Position numbers and translations under genes: made by a program | The notes under the pieces: model-generated | What the model was told of the DNA's origin: nothing | Databases searched by the model: none | Seen by the model: the letters and a program-made list of their open reading frames with translations, nothing else | Shown here: in pieces, positions 1-7,451 of the stretch | How positions within the stretch are numbered: the stretch's first letter is position 1 | Layout of the letters: the number at the start of each line of letters is the position of its first letter | Assembly (NCBI GenBank): GCA_012511425.1 | Contig: JAAZGC010000016.1 | Coordinates: 1 to 7,649 of the forward strand | Direction: 5' to 3' | DNA length: 7,649 bases | Origin: Clostridiales bacterium | Lineage (GTDB): Bacteria > Bacillota > Clostridia > Oscillospirales > CAG-272

Positions 1-288
1 ACGGCGTCGTTGACGACTTCGCCGTTCATGTCTTCGACATATACCCAGAGTTCATTATAATCAAATGATCCGAAACGGACAAGAAACTGATATTCCTTGC
101 CGTTAAGGTCGACTTCGGGCAGTTCCGGCTCGTCCGATTCGGTGGTTTCTTCAGTCACTTCGGCGGTATCCTCAAGCGTTGCGGCGGTGACGCCCGGATC
201 CTCCCCCCTCCGAGCCGCACCCCGCGATTATCGCAGCAAGGAGAACGACCGCCAAAAATACGGAAATAAACCGACTTGAATTGTTCAT
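1..288 (-). CDS. N-terminal part of a secreted lipoprotein, probably an ABC-type extracellular solute-binding protein; frameshifted and cut by the window edge
   Basis: The gene starts at ATG 288-286, 5 nt after a strong AAGGGGGG ribosome-binding site (301-294). The first 24 residues form a lipoprotein signal peptide: MNNSSR, a hydrophobic stretch, then the lipobox IAGC with Cys24 as the lipidation site. The starting frame (Gly/Ser/Arg after the Cys) stops at TGA 174-172. From about position 205 down to 1, a different minus frame reads an acidic Thr/Glu linker (TAEVTEETTESDEPELPEVD) and then the folded segment NGKEYQFLVRFGSFDYNELW, ending near NGEVVNDAV. Removing one G from the six-G run (C at 208-203 on the plus strand) joins the frames. 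The resulting layout of lipobox, acidic linker, LPEVDLNGKEY and NGEVVNDAV resembles clostridial sugar-type solute-binding lipoproteins, from memory of that family. The ligand cannot be told from this N-terminus. The frameshift may be a sequencing error, a slippage-prone tract or a real mutation. Confidence 0.7.
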
Positions 289-334
289 GTTATCCCCCCT
301 TGATTTGTTGTCTTTTATCAATGGCTTATAATTT

Positions 335-363
335 ATTATACTATTTATTTCAGCAAATTGCAA
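335..363 (-). promoter_or_regulatory. Sigma-A-type promoter of the lipoprotein gene
   Basis: On the minus strand, the -35 element TTGCAA (363-358), a 17-nt spacer and a perfect -10 TATAAT (340-335) lie about 47 nt upstream of the ATG. The predicted transcript start is near 328, giving a leader of about 40 nt. The -35 sits inside ATATATTGCA, which is also found at the -35 of the oxidoreductase promoter. Confidence 0.75.
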
Positions 364-420
364 TATATATTTTACGGCAGATATGTCTTTTATTGACACA
401 ATTTAAAATAAAATTTATTG

Positions 421-455
421 TGAAAATAAAAAAGGACACTCGAAAGCGCCCTTTT
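421..455 (-). terminator. Rho-independent terminator of the oxidoreductase gene
   Basis: Read on the minus strand, AAAAGGGCGC (455-446) pairs with GTGTCCTTTT (439-430), including two G-T wobbles, around the 6-nt loop TTTCGA. A T-rich tract (TTTATTTTCA, 430-421) follows. It lies about 70 nt after the oxidoreductase stop and before the lipoprotein promoter, so it separates the two units. The plus-strand side has only TTTT after the stem, so terminator activity in that direction is doubtful. Confidence 0.75.
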
Positions 456-522
456 ACCGTTCTTCTATGCGGTCAAGCATAAATTTATCGGTCATGTTTC
501 GCTTACCGGCATATTCCGTCTC

Positions 523-1602
523 TTATAAACTATCCCGATAAAGCTCATCAATGCTTATTCGCCGCCCGGTTTCAAATGACTTTATCGCGGCGTCGACTGC
601 CGCCTGGCTTTTGATGCCGTCGCTTATGACGGCGGTATAGCTGTCTTTGATTCCTCCGAGAAGCCGAATATACGCCGAGCTTTGGCTTCCGGATTTGAAA
701 TCATCGGGAACCGAAACTTCGCGGAAGGTGTTGTCGGCCTTGTCGCCGCCGACGCATTTTAAAAGCTTCTGCCGGCCGTTTTCATAGACAAACTTAAGAG
801 AACCCTTTTCCCCGATAAGATAGAGTTCTATGGTATCTTTTTCGTTCGTCGCGCATCTTGAGAGGGTTACCGTGGCATTGATTCCGCTTTTGAGCCTGCA
901 TATCACGTTGCTCCAGTCGTCGGTGGTAACGTCGCCCCACTCGTCGGAATCGATTTTCTGCCTGCGTCTTACAATGGTTCCCATGTCGCAGAAGACGCTT
1001 TCGAATTCCTCTCCGAAAAATCTGACAAGGTCGAACAGATGTGAACCCAAATCGCAGAGCACGCCAGAACCGGCGCGTTCTTTTTGGAATCTCCATTCCA
1101 GCCGCCTTCCTTCCCAAAGGCCGCTGTCCTTGATGTTTTTAAAGTAGATATGATAAAGTTTTCCGATCTCCCCGCTGTCGACGAGATATTTCATGTATCT
1201 CGGCAGAGCCCTGTATCTCCAGGAAAAACAGACGAATACCGGAAGCCCGGTCTCTTGCGATTTCCGCTCAAGCTCAAGCGACTCTCGGAAATTAATTCCG
1301 ATCGGCTTTTCGACGCTGACGGGAAAACCCGATTCAAGAGCCTCCAGCGCAATCGGGACATGAGCGTCGTTTGGCGTTGCGATATCAACCGCATCGACAA
1401 GCCCGGAGCGCAGCAGTTCCCGATGGCTTTTAAATCTTCTTTCCGGCGGAAGATTCAGCCGATTTCCGGTTCTTTCAAGCGCCGATTCGCTTATGTCGGC
1501 GACAGCGGTTATCTCGCAGTTTTCGTCCCACAGATATTCGGGGATGTGGGCGCCGTTCATTATCCCTCCGACGCCGATAAGACCTATGCGGTATTTTTTC
1601 AT
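523..1602 (-). CDS. Gfo/Idh/MocA-family NAD(P)-dependent oxidoreductase
   Basis: This 359-aa protein has the usual length and two-domain layout of the glucose-fructose oxidoreductase / inositol dehydrogenase / MocA family. The N-terminal Rossmann domain opens with KYRIGLIGVGGI (GxGG at residues 10-13) for the dinucleotide. The family signature EKP is at 98-100, with Lys99 the presumed catalytic lysine. The C-terminal domain carries GSGVLCDLGSHLFDL (178-192), whose Asp184 and His188 match the family's active-site D-x3-H. No signal peptide is seen, so it should be cytosolic. Family members oxidise or reduce ring or side-chain hydroxyls of sugars, inositols and their derivatives; the substrate here cannot be told from sequence alone. 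The ATG at 1602 is supported by AAAGG 7 nt upstream. It has its own promoter and terminator and is not part of the ATPase operon. A link to the neighbouring solute-binding lipoprotein, such as shared carbohydrate use, is only a guess from proximity. Confidence 0.92.
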   Translation of the reverse strand: MKKYRIGLIGVGGIMNGAHIPEYLWDENCEITAVADISESALERTGNRLNLPPERRFKSHRELLRSGLVDAVDIATPNDAHVPIALEALESGFPVSVEKPIGINFRESLELERKSQETGLPVFVCFSWRYRALPRYMKYLVDSGEIGKLYHIYFKNIKDSGLWEGRRLEWRFQKERAGSGVLCDLGSHLFDLVRFFGEEFESVFCDMGTIVRRRQKIDSDEWGDVTTDDWSNVICRLKSGINATVTLSRCATNEKDTIELYLIGEKGSLKFVYENGRQKLLKCVGGDKADNTFREVSVPDDFKSGSQSSAYIRLLGGIKDSYTAVISDGIKSQAAVDAAIKSFETGRRISIDELYRDSL

Positions 1603-1642
1603 GGCTGCACCTTTGTGTATGTTTTAAGATATCTATAAGGTT

Positions 1643-1671
1643 ATTATATCAGACCCGCGACAGATATGCAA
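1643..1671 (-). promoter_or_regulatory. Sigma-A-type promoter of the oxidoreductase gene
   Basis: On the minus strand, -35 TTGCAT (1671-1666), a 17-nt spacer and a perfect -10 TATAAT (1648-1643) lie about 41 nt upstream of the ATG. The predicted start is near 1636. The promoter follows the ATPase terminator with about 20 nt between them, so the gene is transcribed independently of the operon. Confidence 0.75.
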
Positions 1672-1690
1672 TATATGAATCGTCTTTTAT

Positions 1691-1738
1691 AAAATAAAAA
1701 TCCGGCATATCTGATGTGTTTTTTCAGATATGCCGGAT
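1691..1738 (-). terminator. Strong rho-independent terminator of the V-ATPase operon
   Basis: On the minus strand, ATCCGGCATATCTGA (1738-1724) and its perfect complement TCAGATATGCCGGAT (1714-1700) form a 15-bp stem with a 9-nt A-rich loop. TTTTTATTTT (1700-1691) follows at once. It begins 14 nt after the stop of subunit D, marking D as the last gene of the transcript. Confidence 0.93.
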
Positions 1739-1752
1739 GCTTGCGATATTTT

Positions 1753-2442
1753 TTACTCACCCGCGAAACTGTTCGCCTTCCTGCGCTCAAGAATCGCCTT
1801 TTCCGCAATCATATCCTTGACCTTCATCTGCCTTGTCAGATTTCCGCGCTCGTTTTCGTCGAGTTTCATAACGATGCTGCGGATAGTCTCTTCGTAGCGG
1901 GGAATCATGATGTATTCAAGGGCGTTGACGCGGCGGCGGGTGCGCTCGATCTCGTCGGCTAAAAGCTGAGTTGATTTTTCAAGCTCGGCGAGGCGGACAA
2001 GGTCGGGCAGCATGTCGGTAAGCCTTTTTACGGCGGCGTCAAGAGAGCCGCTCGTGAAGGCGAAGCCGTAGCTCAGTCCGGCCGTGTCTCCGTTTTCATC
2101 GCCTGCAGCGGCCGCATGGAAATCAAACACCGGAACGGCGACGTTGAGTATCTGCTTCGAATCGATTTTCAGCGTTCCCTCTCGGCCGGGCAGCATTAGC
2201 GCCGCCTGCATCGCCTTCGGGCTCATAACCGCCGAAGCCGCAGAAAAACCGTCGGAGACCGATTTCATCGTCTCGTCGATTTTTGCGCGGAGCTGGCGTA
2301 CTTCGCGGATAAGCTCGAGGAACTGCCGCATCATCTCATCGCGCTTGTCTTTCAACAGGCTGTGCCCCCGGCGGGCGGTCGACAGCCGGCGCTTGAGATT
2401 GTTAAGCTCCATCCTCGTCGGATTGACCTGAATCACTGCCAT
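1753..2442 (-). CDS. ntpD: V-type ATPase subunit D (central rotor stalk)
   Basis: Subunit D is the long coiled-coil axle that turns inside the A3B3 ring and, with F, transmits torque to the C subunit and membrane rotor. At 229 aa it is near the usual family length. The N-terminus shows the conserved PTRMELNNLKRRLSTARRGH followed by LLKDKRDEM (about residues 8-37). The C-terminal helix carries the other signature, ERTRRRVNALEYIMIPRYEE and then TIRSIVMKLDENER. Both ends are helical and Lys/Arg/Glu-rich, as expected for the two-stranded coiled coil, with a Gly/Ala-rich globular middle. The ATG at 2442 is 27 nt after the B stop and is preceded by GAGGT. It is the last gene before the operon terminator. 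Confidence 0.96.
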   Translation of the reverse strand: MAVIQVNPTRMELNNLKRRLSTARRGHSLLKDKRDEMMRQFLELIREVRQLRAKIDETMKSVSDGFSAASAVMSPKAMQAALMLPGREGTLKIDSKQILNVAVPVFDFHAAAAGDENGDTAGLSYGFAFTSGSLDAAVKRLTDMLPDLVRLAELEKSTQLLADEIERTRRRVNALEYIMIPRYEETIRSIVMKLDENERGNLTRQMKVKDMIAEKAILERRKANSFAGE

Positions 2443-2469
2443 TTGGGTTTACCTCGGTTATATTCTTGC

Positions 2470-3891
2470 TTATCTTGCGGCGAGCTCGCGGCGGGGGGTG
2501 CCGTCGTCGTTGTATGGCCAGTATTTCTCGATAAGTTCGGGTTTTATTCGCTTAAGCTCGGATTTCGGGAAGATGGTCAGCAGCTCCCAGCCGATATCAA
2601 GGGTGCGGTCGATGCTGCGGTTCTCGTGGAAGCCCTGATTTACATATTTTTCTTCGAATCTGTCGGCGAATTCTGCGTAAAGCCGGTCGGTCGGGGTCAG
2701 CGCCGCTTCGCCCAGAACCACCATCAGCTCTTTCGCTTCCTTGCCGCGGGCATAGTTGGCGAAAAGCTGGTTCATGATGTTCTTGTGGTCGTCGCGAGTC
2801 TTTCCTTCGCCTATTCCCTTGTCTTTTAGACGGGAGAGGGAGGGCAGAACGTCTATCGGCGGGGTTATGTTCTTGCGATGCAGCTCGCGGGAGAGGATAA
2901 TCTGTCCCTCGGTGATGTAGCCGGTAAGGTCGGGAATCGGGTGGGTCTTGTCGTCTTCCGGCATCGTCAGAATCGGTATCAGCGTTATGCTGCCGTCGCT
3001 TTCCTTTGTTCTTCCGGCGCGCTCGTACATCGTCGCAAGGTCGGTGTATAGATATCCGGGATATCCGCGGCGGGAGGGGACTTCCTTGCGCGCGGCGGAA
3101 ACTTCGCGGAGCGCCTCGGCGTAGTTGGTGATGTCCGTCAAGATGACAAGGACGTGCATCTGCTTTTCGAACGCCAGATATTCGGCGGCGGTAAGCGCCA
3201 TACGCGGCGTCTCAATACGCTCTATCGCGGCGTCGGACGCTAAGTTTATAAATAAGACGGTGCGGTCGATGGCGCCGGTCTTTTTAAAGTCGGAGATGAA
3301 GAAATCGGCTTCTTCAAAGGTGATTCCGATGGCGGCGAAAACAACGGCGAACTTGGCGTTATCGGCGCCCGAATCGCTTATAACCTTCGCCTGGCGGGCG
3401 ATCTGCGCCGCGAGGTTGGCGTGCGGCAGACCGGACGCCGAGAAGATAGGCAGCTTCTGTCCTCTGACGAGGGTGTTGAGTCCGTCTATCGCGGAAATTC
3501 CGGTCTGGATAAATTCGGACGGATATTTTCTCGCCGCCGGGTTTATCGGCGTGCCGGAGATATCCAGCGTCTTGTCCGGCAGTATTCTCGGACCGCCGTC
3601 TATCGGCTCTCCCATGCCGCTGAAAACGCGGCCGAGCATATCTTCGGAGACGCCGAGCTGAATTCCGTGGCCGGTGAAGCGCACCTTCGACTGCGCGATA
3701 TTGATGCCGGCGGGAGAATCGAAAAGCTGAACCAGCACGTCGGCGCCGTTGACTTCAAGCACGCGGCAGCGGCGGATATCGCCGCCGGGCAGCTCGATCT
3801 CGCCGAGTTCGTCGTATTTGACGTTCTCGACCTGTTTTACCAGCATAAGGGGACCGGCGACTTCTTCTATTGTTTTGTATTCTCTTATCAT
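2470..3891 (-). CDS. ntpB: V-type ATPase subunit B (non-catalytic/regulatory ring subunit)
   Basis: Three B subunits alternate with three A subunits in the soluble head. The 473-aa length fits the family. After the beta-barrel N-domain (starting MIREYKTIEEVAGPLMLV), the place of the P-loop is taken by the degenerate FSASGLPHANLAAQ (about 150-163), which lacks GKT and is typical of B. Other family blocks are LTDITNYAEALREVSAAR (251-268), PSRRGYPGYLYTDLATMYER (272-291) and LPSLSRLKDKG (349-359). Arg354 in SLSR is in the position of the arginine finger that completes the A-subunit catalytic site (E. hirae NtpB R350). The start lies 12 nt after the A stop, and its ribosome-binding site AAGGGGGC overlaps the end of A, suggesting coupled A and B translation to keep 1:1 stoichiometry. 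Confidence 0.97.
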   Translation of the reverse strand: MIREYKTIEEVAGPLMLVKQVENVKYDELGEIELPGGDIRRCRVLEVNGADVLVQLFDSPAGINIAQSKVRFTGHGIQLGVSEDMLGRVFSGMGEPIDGGPRILPDKTLDISGTPINPAARKYPSEFIQTGISAIDGLNTLVRGQKLPIFSASGLPHANLAAQIARQAKVISDSGADNAKFAVVFAAIGITFEEADFFISDFKKTGAIDRTVLFINLASDAAIERIETPRMALTAAEYLAFEKQMHVLVILTDITNYAEALREVSAARKEVPSRRGYPGYLYTDLATMYERAGRTKESDGSITLIPILTMPEDDKTHPIPDLTGYITEGQIILSRELHRKNITPPIDVLPSLSRLKDKGIGEGKTRDDHKNIMNQLFANYARGKEAKELMVVLGEAALTPTDRLYAEFADRFEEKYVNQGFHENRSIDRTLDIGWELLTIFPKSELKRIKPELIEKYWPYNDDGTPRRELAAR

Positions 3892-3903
3892 TATAAAGCC
3901 CCC

Positions 3904-5664
3904 TTATCTTGCTTCGGCGGCAAGCGCTTCAAGCTCGGAATCAAGCTCGGCTGAAATCGCCGGATAATCGGTTTCGAAATTGCTTAAGGTTTTGGCGCGG
4001 CCGATCTTCTCGCGGACGGGCAGAGTTACGACTTTCTCAAGGTCGGCTCCCGCATCGACGGCGGCTTTTGCCTTGTCGTGGAAGGACAGAATCAATTTAA
4101 TCAGCGAATACTGCTTTTTGAGGGAGCAGTAGCTGTCCTCCGGGTCGAAGCTGTCCTGCTGCAGGAAGTCCTCGCGGATCGATCTTGCCGTCTCCATTAT
4201 AAGCCGGTCGTCGCTCGACAGCGCGTCGATTCCGACTAACTTGACTATCTCGTCAAGCTCCGCTTCAATCTGGAGGATGCGCAAGGTCTCCGCCATCCTG
4301 TCTATCCAGTCCTGACCCAGATTCGAGAGATACCACGGCTCAAGCCGGTCTTTGTAAAGCGAGTAGGAGCGCAGCCAGTTAATCGCCGGGAAGTGCCGCC
4401 TGTATGCCAGCGCCGAGTCAAGTCCCCAGAAGACTTTTACGATACGCAATGTCGCCTGAGTTACCGGTTCGGAAAGGTCGCCGCCCTGAGGGGAAACGGC
4501 TCCGATTGCCGAAAGCGATCCTGTCCTTCTGTCGGAACCGCGGCAGATGACCGCTCCCGCGCGTTCGTAGAACTGCGCAAGACGGGAGGTGAGGTAGGCG
4601 GGGAAGCCTTCTTCGCCCGGCATTTCTTCAAGTCGTCCCGACATTTCGCGCAGCGCCTCCGCCCAGCGGGAGGTTGAGTCGGCGATAATCGCGACGTCGT
4701 AGCCCATGTCGCGGTAAAATTCGGCTATCGTGATGCCGGTGTAGATAGACGCTTCGCGCGCCGCGACCGGCATATCGGATGTGTTTGCGATAAGCACGGT
4801 ACGCTTCATCAGCGAATGGCCGGAGCGCGGGTCCTTAAGCGTCGGGAATTCGTTTAAAACGTCGGTCATCTCGTTGCCGCGCTCGCCGCAGCCGACGTAG
4901 ATGAGAATATCGACCGCCGACCACTTCGCCAGCTGATGCTGAACAACCGTTTTTCCCGAACCGAAAGGACCCGGGATGCAGGCGGTTCCGCCCTTGGCTA
5001 TCGGGAAAAGTGCGTCGACGTTCCGTTGACCGGTTACCAGAAGCTCATTCGGAGGCAGCTTTTCAACATAAGGACGGGCGAAACGCACCGGCCATTTCTG
5101 CATAAGCGTGAGGTCGACTATATCGCCGCCGTCGGTCTTCACATGACCGATAACTTCGGTAACGGTGAATTCGCCGGCCTTGATATCGACGATCTCGCCG
5201 GAAATGTTCGGCGGGAGCATTATCTTGAGCGTGACGATCTCGGTTTCCCGGACTTCGCCGATGATGTCGCCGCCGACAAGCTTGTCGCCGGGCTTTGCCG
5301 CGGGAGTGAATTCCCACTTTTTTTCGCGGTCGAGGGTGGGAACGTCGATGCCGCGCGGGATGTTCGGTCCCGCCGATTCGTATATCTTTGCGAGCGGGCG
5401 CTGAATTCCGTCGAAAATGTTGGTGACCATTCCGGGGCCGAGCTCGACGGAAAGCGGGGCGCCGGTTGACACCACTTCGTCGCCGCGGCCGAGTCCGGCG
5501 GTCTCCTCATAGACCTGAATTGAGGCGCGGTCTCCGTGCATTTCGATGATTTCGCCGATAAGCCTCTGCCGGCCGACGCGGACGACGTCGAACATATTGG
5601 CGTCGCGCATTCCCTCGGCTACTACAAGAGGCCCGGAAACCTTGAGGATCTTGCCTGTGACCAT
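3904..5664 (-). CDS. ntpA: V-type ATPase catalytic subunit A
   Basis: This subunit hydrolyses ATP to drive ion pumping, or makes ATP in reverse. The 586-aa length is normal. The domains in order are an N-terminal beta barrel (1-70), the A-specific non-homologous bulge (about 115-195, with KPGDKLVGGDIIGEV), the nucleotide-binding core and a helical C-domain. The Walker A motif GPFGSGKT is at 232-239 (Lys238, Thr239). The catalytic glutamate is Glu261 in GCGERGNE, followed by Arg262. The Walker B region is VAIIADSTSRWAEALREM (324-341, Asp329). These positions match E. hirae NtpA numbering, so the site looks complete. The ATG at 5664 is preceded by AAAGGA and, further up, by a 7-bp hairpin in an unusually long gap after F. 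Confidence 0.98.
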   Translation of the reverse strand: MVTGKILKVSGPLVVAEGMRDANMFDVVRVGRQRLIGEIIEMHGDRASIQVYEETAGLGRGDEVVSTGAPLSVELGPGMVTNIFDGIQRPLAKIYESAGPNIPRGIDVPTLDREKKWEFTPAAKPGDKLVGGDIIGEVRETEIVTLKIMLPPNISGEIVDIKAGEFTVTEVIGHVKTDGGDIVDLTLMQKWPVRFARPYVEKLPPNELLVTGQRNVDALFPIAKGGTACIPGPFGSGKTVVQHQLAKWSAVDILIYVGCGERGNEMTDVLNEFPTLKDPRSGHSLMKRTVLIANTSDMPVAAREASIYTGITIAEFYRDMGYDVAIIADSTSRWAEALREMSGRLEEMPGEEGFPAYLTSRLAQFYERAGAVICRGSDRRTGSLSAIGAVSPQGGDLSEPVTQATLRIVKVFWGLDSALAYRRHFPAINWLRSYSLYKDRLEPWYLSNLGQDWIDRMAETLRILQIEAELDEIVKLVGIDALSSDDRLIMETARSIREDFLQQDSFDPEDSYCSLKKQYSLIKLILSFHDKAKAAVDAGADLEKVVTLPVREKIGRAKTLSNFETDYPAISAELDSELEALAAEAR

Positions 5665-5776
5665 AGTTTGGTTTTCCTTTCATGTCCGGACTCGGACCGG
5701 ACAGGATTATATACTGACGGCAAAAAAATAAGCCGCCTTGTGAAAGTCTTTTGTTTGCCGCATAAAATTATGCGTT
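5665..5776 (-). promoter_or_regulatory. Structured F-A intergenic leader with three inverted repeats
   Basis: This is the only long gap (112 nt) in an otherwise packed operon. Three inverted repeats are visible. CGCATAA/TTATGCG (5759-5774) has a 2-nt centre and lies just after the F stop. CGGCAAA (5718-5724) pairs with TTTGCCG (5754-5760) and shares two bases with the first, so the two structures would compete. TGTCCGG/CCGGACA (5683-5703) has a 7-nt loop just before the ribosome-binding site of A. A TATAAT (5711-5706) lies between the last two but has no convincing -35. The region may stabilise or boost the A-B-D message, or hold an internal start. The role is inferred; only the repeats are seen. 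Confidence 0.45.
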
Positions 5777-6112
5777 TCAGATGATATTTGATCCGACCGC
5801 CTTTTCGACGATCTTTTTCAGCCTGTCGGCAGACCATCCGTCGCCGCCCGATTCGGTCGGCAGCGGGATTACCGCCGGGAAGGGACTGCTGCTGAAGCTG
5901 TTAAGAGTATCTTCGATATTGCGGGCGTATTTTTCGGAGATGAATATAACGGCGCAGCTTTTGGCGCAGTCAAGAAGCGCCGCCCGAGCTTCCTCCGCCG
6001 AGGAACATTCGCGGACGTCAAAGCCCACCGCCATAAATCCGATAATCGAATCAAAATCGCCTATTACGGCGATGCCTCTCGGAGTTGGTGCATGACTTTT
6101 GTTTTCCTGCAT
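5777..6112 (-). CDS. ntpG: V-type ATPase subunit F (central stalk)
   Basis: Subunit F (called NtpG in E. hirae) binds the middle of the D axle and modulates ATP turnover. The protein is 111 aa, the usual size. The signature GIAVIGDFDSIIGFMAVGFD (about residues 13-32) is the first strand and helix of the Rossmann-like F fold. AVIFISEKYARNI (mid-protein) and PAVIPLPTESG (late) match the conserved FI-x-E and IPIP-type blocks. The C-terminal helix ADRLKKIVEKAVG is the part that contacts the A3B3 ring in structures of homologues. The ATG at 6112 is 9 nt after the C stop, with a textbook AAGGAG that begins inside the C stop codon. Confidence 0.93.
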   Translation of the reverse strand: MQENKSHAPTPRGIAVIGDFDSIIGFMAVGFDVRECSSAEEARAALLDCAKSCAVIFISEKYARNIEDTLNSFSSSPFPAVIPLPTESGGDGWSADRLKKIVEKAVGSNII

Positions 6113-6121
6113 AATGTCTCC

Positions 6122-7132
6122 TTACTGCCACCAGGCGCGCAGACGGCGCCGCAGCTCGCGGCTGTCGACTCCGCCGTTCTTGCCGGCGTAGATTATTCGG
6201 AGGTTCTTTGCCTCAAATTCTACAAAATTCAGATAAGCCGCCGGTATTTCGGGACCGTAAGCCAGGTATTTTGTCTTTGAAAAGAGGCTCAGATAATAAT
6301 CGTCGGCCGCGCGCTCGAGGCAGTCAAAACTCAAGTCGTCGCCACAGGCGTCGCGGATGCCCCGAAATTCGGTCTTGCGGAGGCTTTCCCAGAGCTCTTC
6401 CTCGCTCGAGAACTCGGCAAATCGCCCGGTTTTGAGCGTTCCGCCGTCAATCAGGGCGTCGTTCAAAAGCCTGCTGCCGGCGTTCATGCGCAGTATACGC
6501 AGCGAAGTAAGTATGTTAGTAAGGTCGATTTTCCGCTTTACCGCTTCGGCAAACGCATCAACTCCGCCCGCCGCCGCAAGCTCCGACATATCGGCGTAAA
6601 GGGCGCGGTCAAGCGCGAGGTCTATCAGTTTCGGGTCGCGCAGACGGCTGTATTCGGCGCGGGAGGTTTCCGCCGCCTTCGCCATATGCTTAGGCAGAGC
6701 CGAATAATCCTCCGACTGAATCGCTTCATAAACGACGAGCGGTGAGACGGTTGCGAAATCATACATCCCGGCGAGTGTGTTTTCAAGCGTCCGGTTCCGG
6801 ATGAAGCATTTGAGCGCATATTTTATGTTGTGGCAGTCGTAAGGATAGCGAAATATGTCAAAGAGCTTTTCGTTTCCGGAAGTGCCTGACATCTCGGCGA
6901 TATCTTTGTAAGTCTGTCCCAGAATCGCGTCAAGAGCCTCGTCGGGCGGCAGTTCCGCCGCAACTCCGAAGCCCTGCGCGTATTCGGATATGCCGCGGCG
7001 TACTTCCTCGGCGCTTCTTGCATCGCAGAGTCGATAGCTGCCTTCCTGCCCGGAAAGGCGGGTTTCAAGCTTTCTTGCGCGGGCGGAGGCGTAGAGAAAG
7101 TCTTCCGCCCGTACTTTTTTAGCCGGTTTCAT
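6122..7132 (-). CDS. ntpC: V-type ATPase subunit C (rotor collar, V-ATPase d-like)
   Basis: Subunit C is the funnel-shaped collar that joins the D-F central stalk to the membrane ring of K subunits. The protein is 336 aa from the ATG, close to the family's roughly 330. It is helical throughout and ends with the diagnostic block NFVEFEAKNLRIIYAGKNGG followed by a final Arg-rich helix (RELRRRLRAWWQ). The mid-protein DIFRYPYDCHNIKYALKCF is another typical segment. The start is taken as ATG 7132, which overlaps the E stop as TGATG. A GTG one codon upstream (7135) would add one residue, but the stop/start overlap makes the ATG more natural. No strong ribosome-binding site precedes it, so translation probably depends on coupling to E. 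Confidence 0.94.
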   Translation of the reverse strand: MKPAKKVRAEDFLYASARARKLETRLSGQEGSYRLCDARSAEEVRRGISEYAQGFGVAAELPPDEALDAILGQTYKDIAEMSGTSGNEKLFDIFRYPYDCHNIKYALKCFIRNRTLENTLAGMYDFATVSPLVVYEAIQSEDYSALPKHMAKAAETSRAEYSRLRDPKLIDLALDRALYADMSELAAAGGVDAFAEAVKRKIDLTNILTSLRILRMNAGSRLLNDALIDGGTLKTGRFAEFSSEEELWESLRKTEFRGIRDACGDDLSFDCLERAADDYYLSLFSKTKYLAYGPEIPAAYLNFVEFEAKNLRIIYAGKNGGVDSRELRRRLRAWWQ

Positions 7133-7440
7133 CACATATCACCGAAAAGCAGCGATACAGCGCCGGCTTCAGCCGTCGGGCGAAGCTGCTCAATCAGCTT
7201 TTCCGCGGAACAGTTTGTAAGCACCTGACCGCACCGAATGACAAAGCCGCGGTCGATATCGCGGGCTTCGCCGCCGTTAATCAATGTTTTGCCGCAGTCC
7301 GAAGCGGCCTTGCGCCCGGCTTCAAGAAGCATATCGGAAAGCGCCGCATCGGCGGGGGCGAATCTGACTTCGTATTCGTCTGTGACAATAAAATCCGGAT
7401 CCGCCGTTGCCGCCGCATTTTCGCGGTCGACATTCGATTT
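7132..7440 (-). pseudogene. ntpE: V-type ATPase subunit E, C-terminal half only (cut at an inverted junction)
   Basis: Subunit E forms the peripheral stalk with its partner G/H and holds the head still. About 102 residues are present. The readable part starts near NAAATADPDFIVTDEYEVRF and continues to INGGEARDIDRGFVIRCGQV and NCSAEKLIEQL, the globular C-terminal domain that sits on top of B (compare GGF-I-x-YG-x-I-x-NCS in homologues). The frame meets TAG at 7473-7471, and no E-like N-terminal coiled coil (about 90-100 residues) can be found upstream. Instead the plus strand there encodes subunit K. The first visible ATG (7332) is internal to the domain and should not be taken as the start. 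The exact break lies somewhere in 7425-7451. The gene may be intact in the organism if the junction is artificial. Confidence 0.85.
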
Positions 7441-7451
7441 TATCGCGGCGC
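7425..7451. other. Inverted junction between E and K gene fragments
   Basis: To the left, the minus strand reads the C-terminal half of subunit E. To the right, the plus strand reads the C-terminal half of subunit K. Both lose family similarity within this interval, and neither has a start codon or ribosome-binding site near it. I see no transposase, terminal inverted repeat or target duplication. The break may include a few bases that fit both genes, since minus-frame IKSN and plus-frame FDFIAA overlap here. Confidence 0.7.

Noticed and set aside
276..482. 68-aa plus-strand open frame in the AT-rich region before the lipoprotein
   Set aside because: It covers the lipoprotein promoter and the oxidoreductase terminator; no ribosome-binding site and unlikely composition.
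1084..1638. 184-aa open frame on the plus strand
   Set aside because: It lies antisense over the oxidoreductase, has no family-like motifs or ribosome-binding site, and runs through the oxidoreductase's Rossmann-domain codons.
3421..3954. 177-aa plus-strand open frame crossing the A/B gene joint
   Set aside because: It is antisense to the well-conserved B N-terminus and the A C-terminus and has no recognisable motif.
4936..5469. 177-aa open frame on the plus strand
   Set aside because: It is a shadow of catalytic subunit A. High GC at third codon positions leaves antisense frames open; no independent signals are seen.
5706..5734. Possible internal promoter (TATAAT 5711-5706) upstream of A
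   Set aside because: At 16-19 nt spacing the -35 candidates (such as GGCTTA) are poor, and there is no extended -10 TGn. Kept only as a possibility within the gap finding.
7425..7451. Insertion sequence or recombinase-driven inversion at the E/K junction
   Set aside because: No transposase or integrase gene, terminal inverted repeat or recombination-site-like dyad is visible around the joint.
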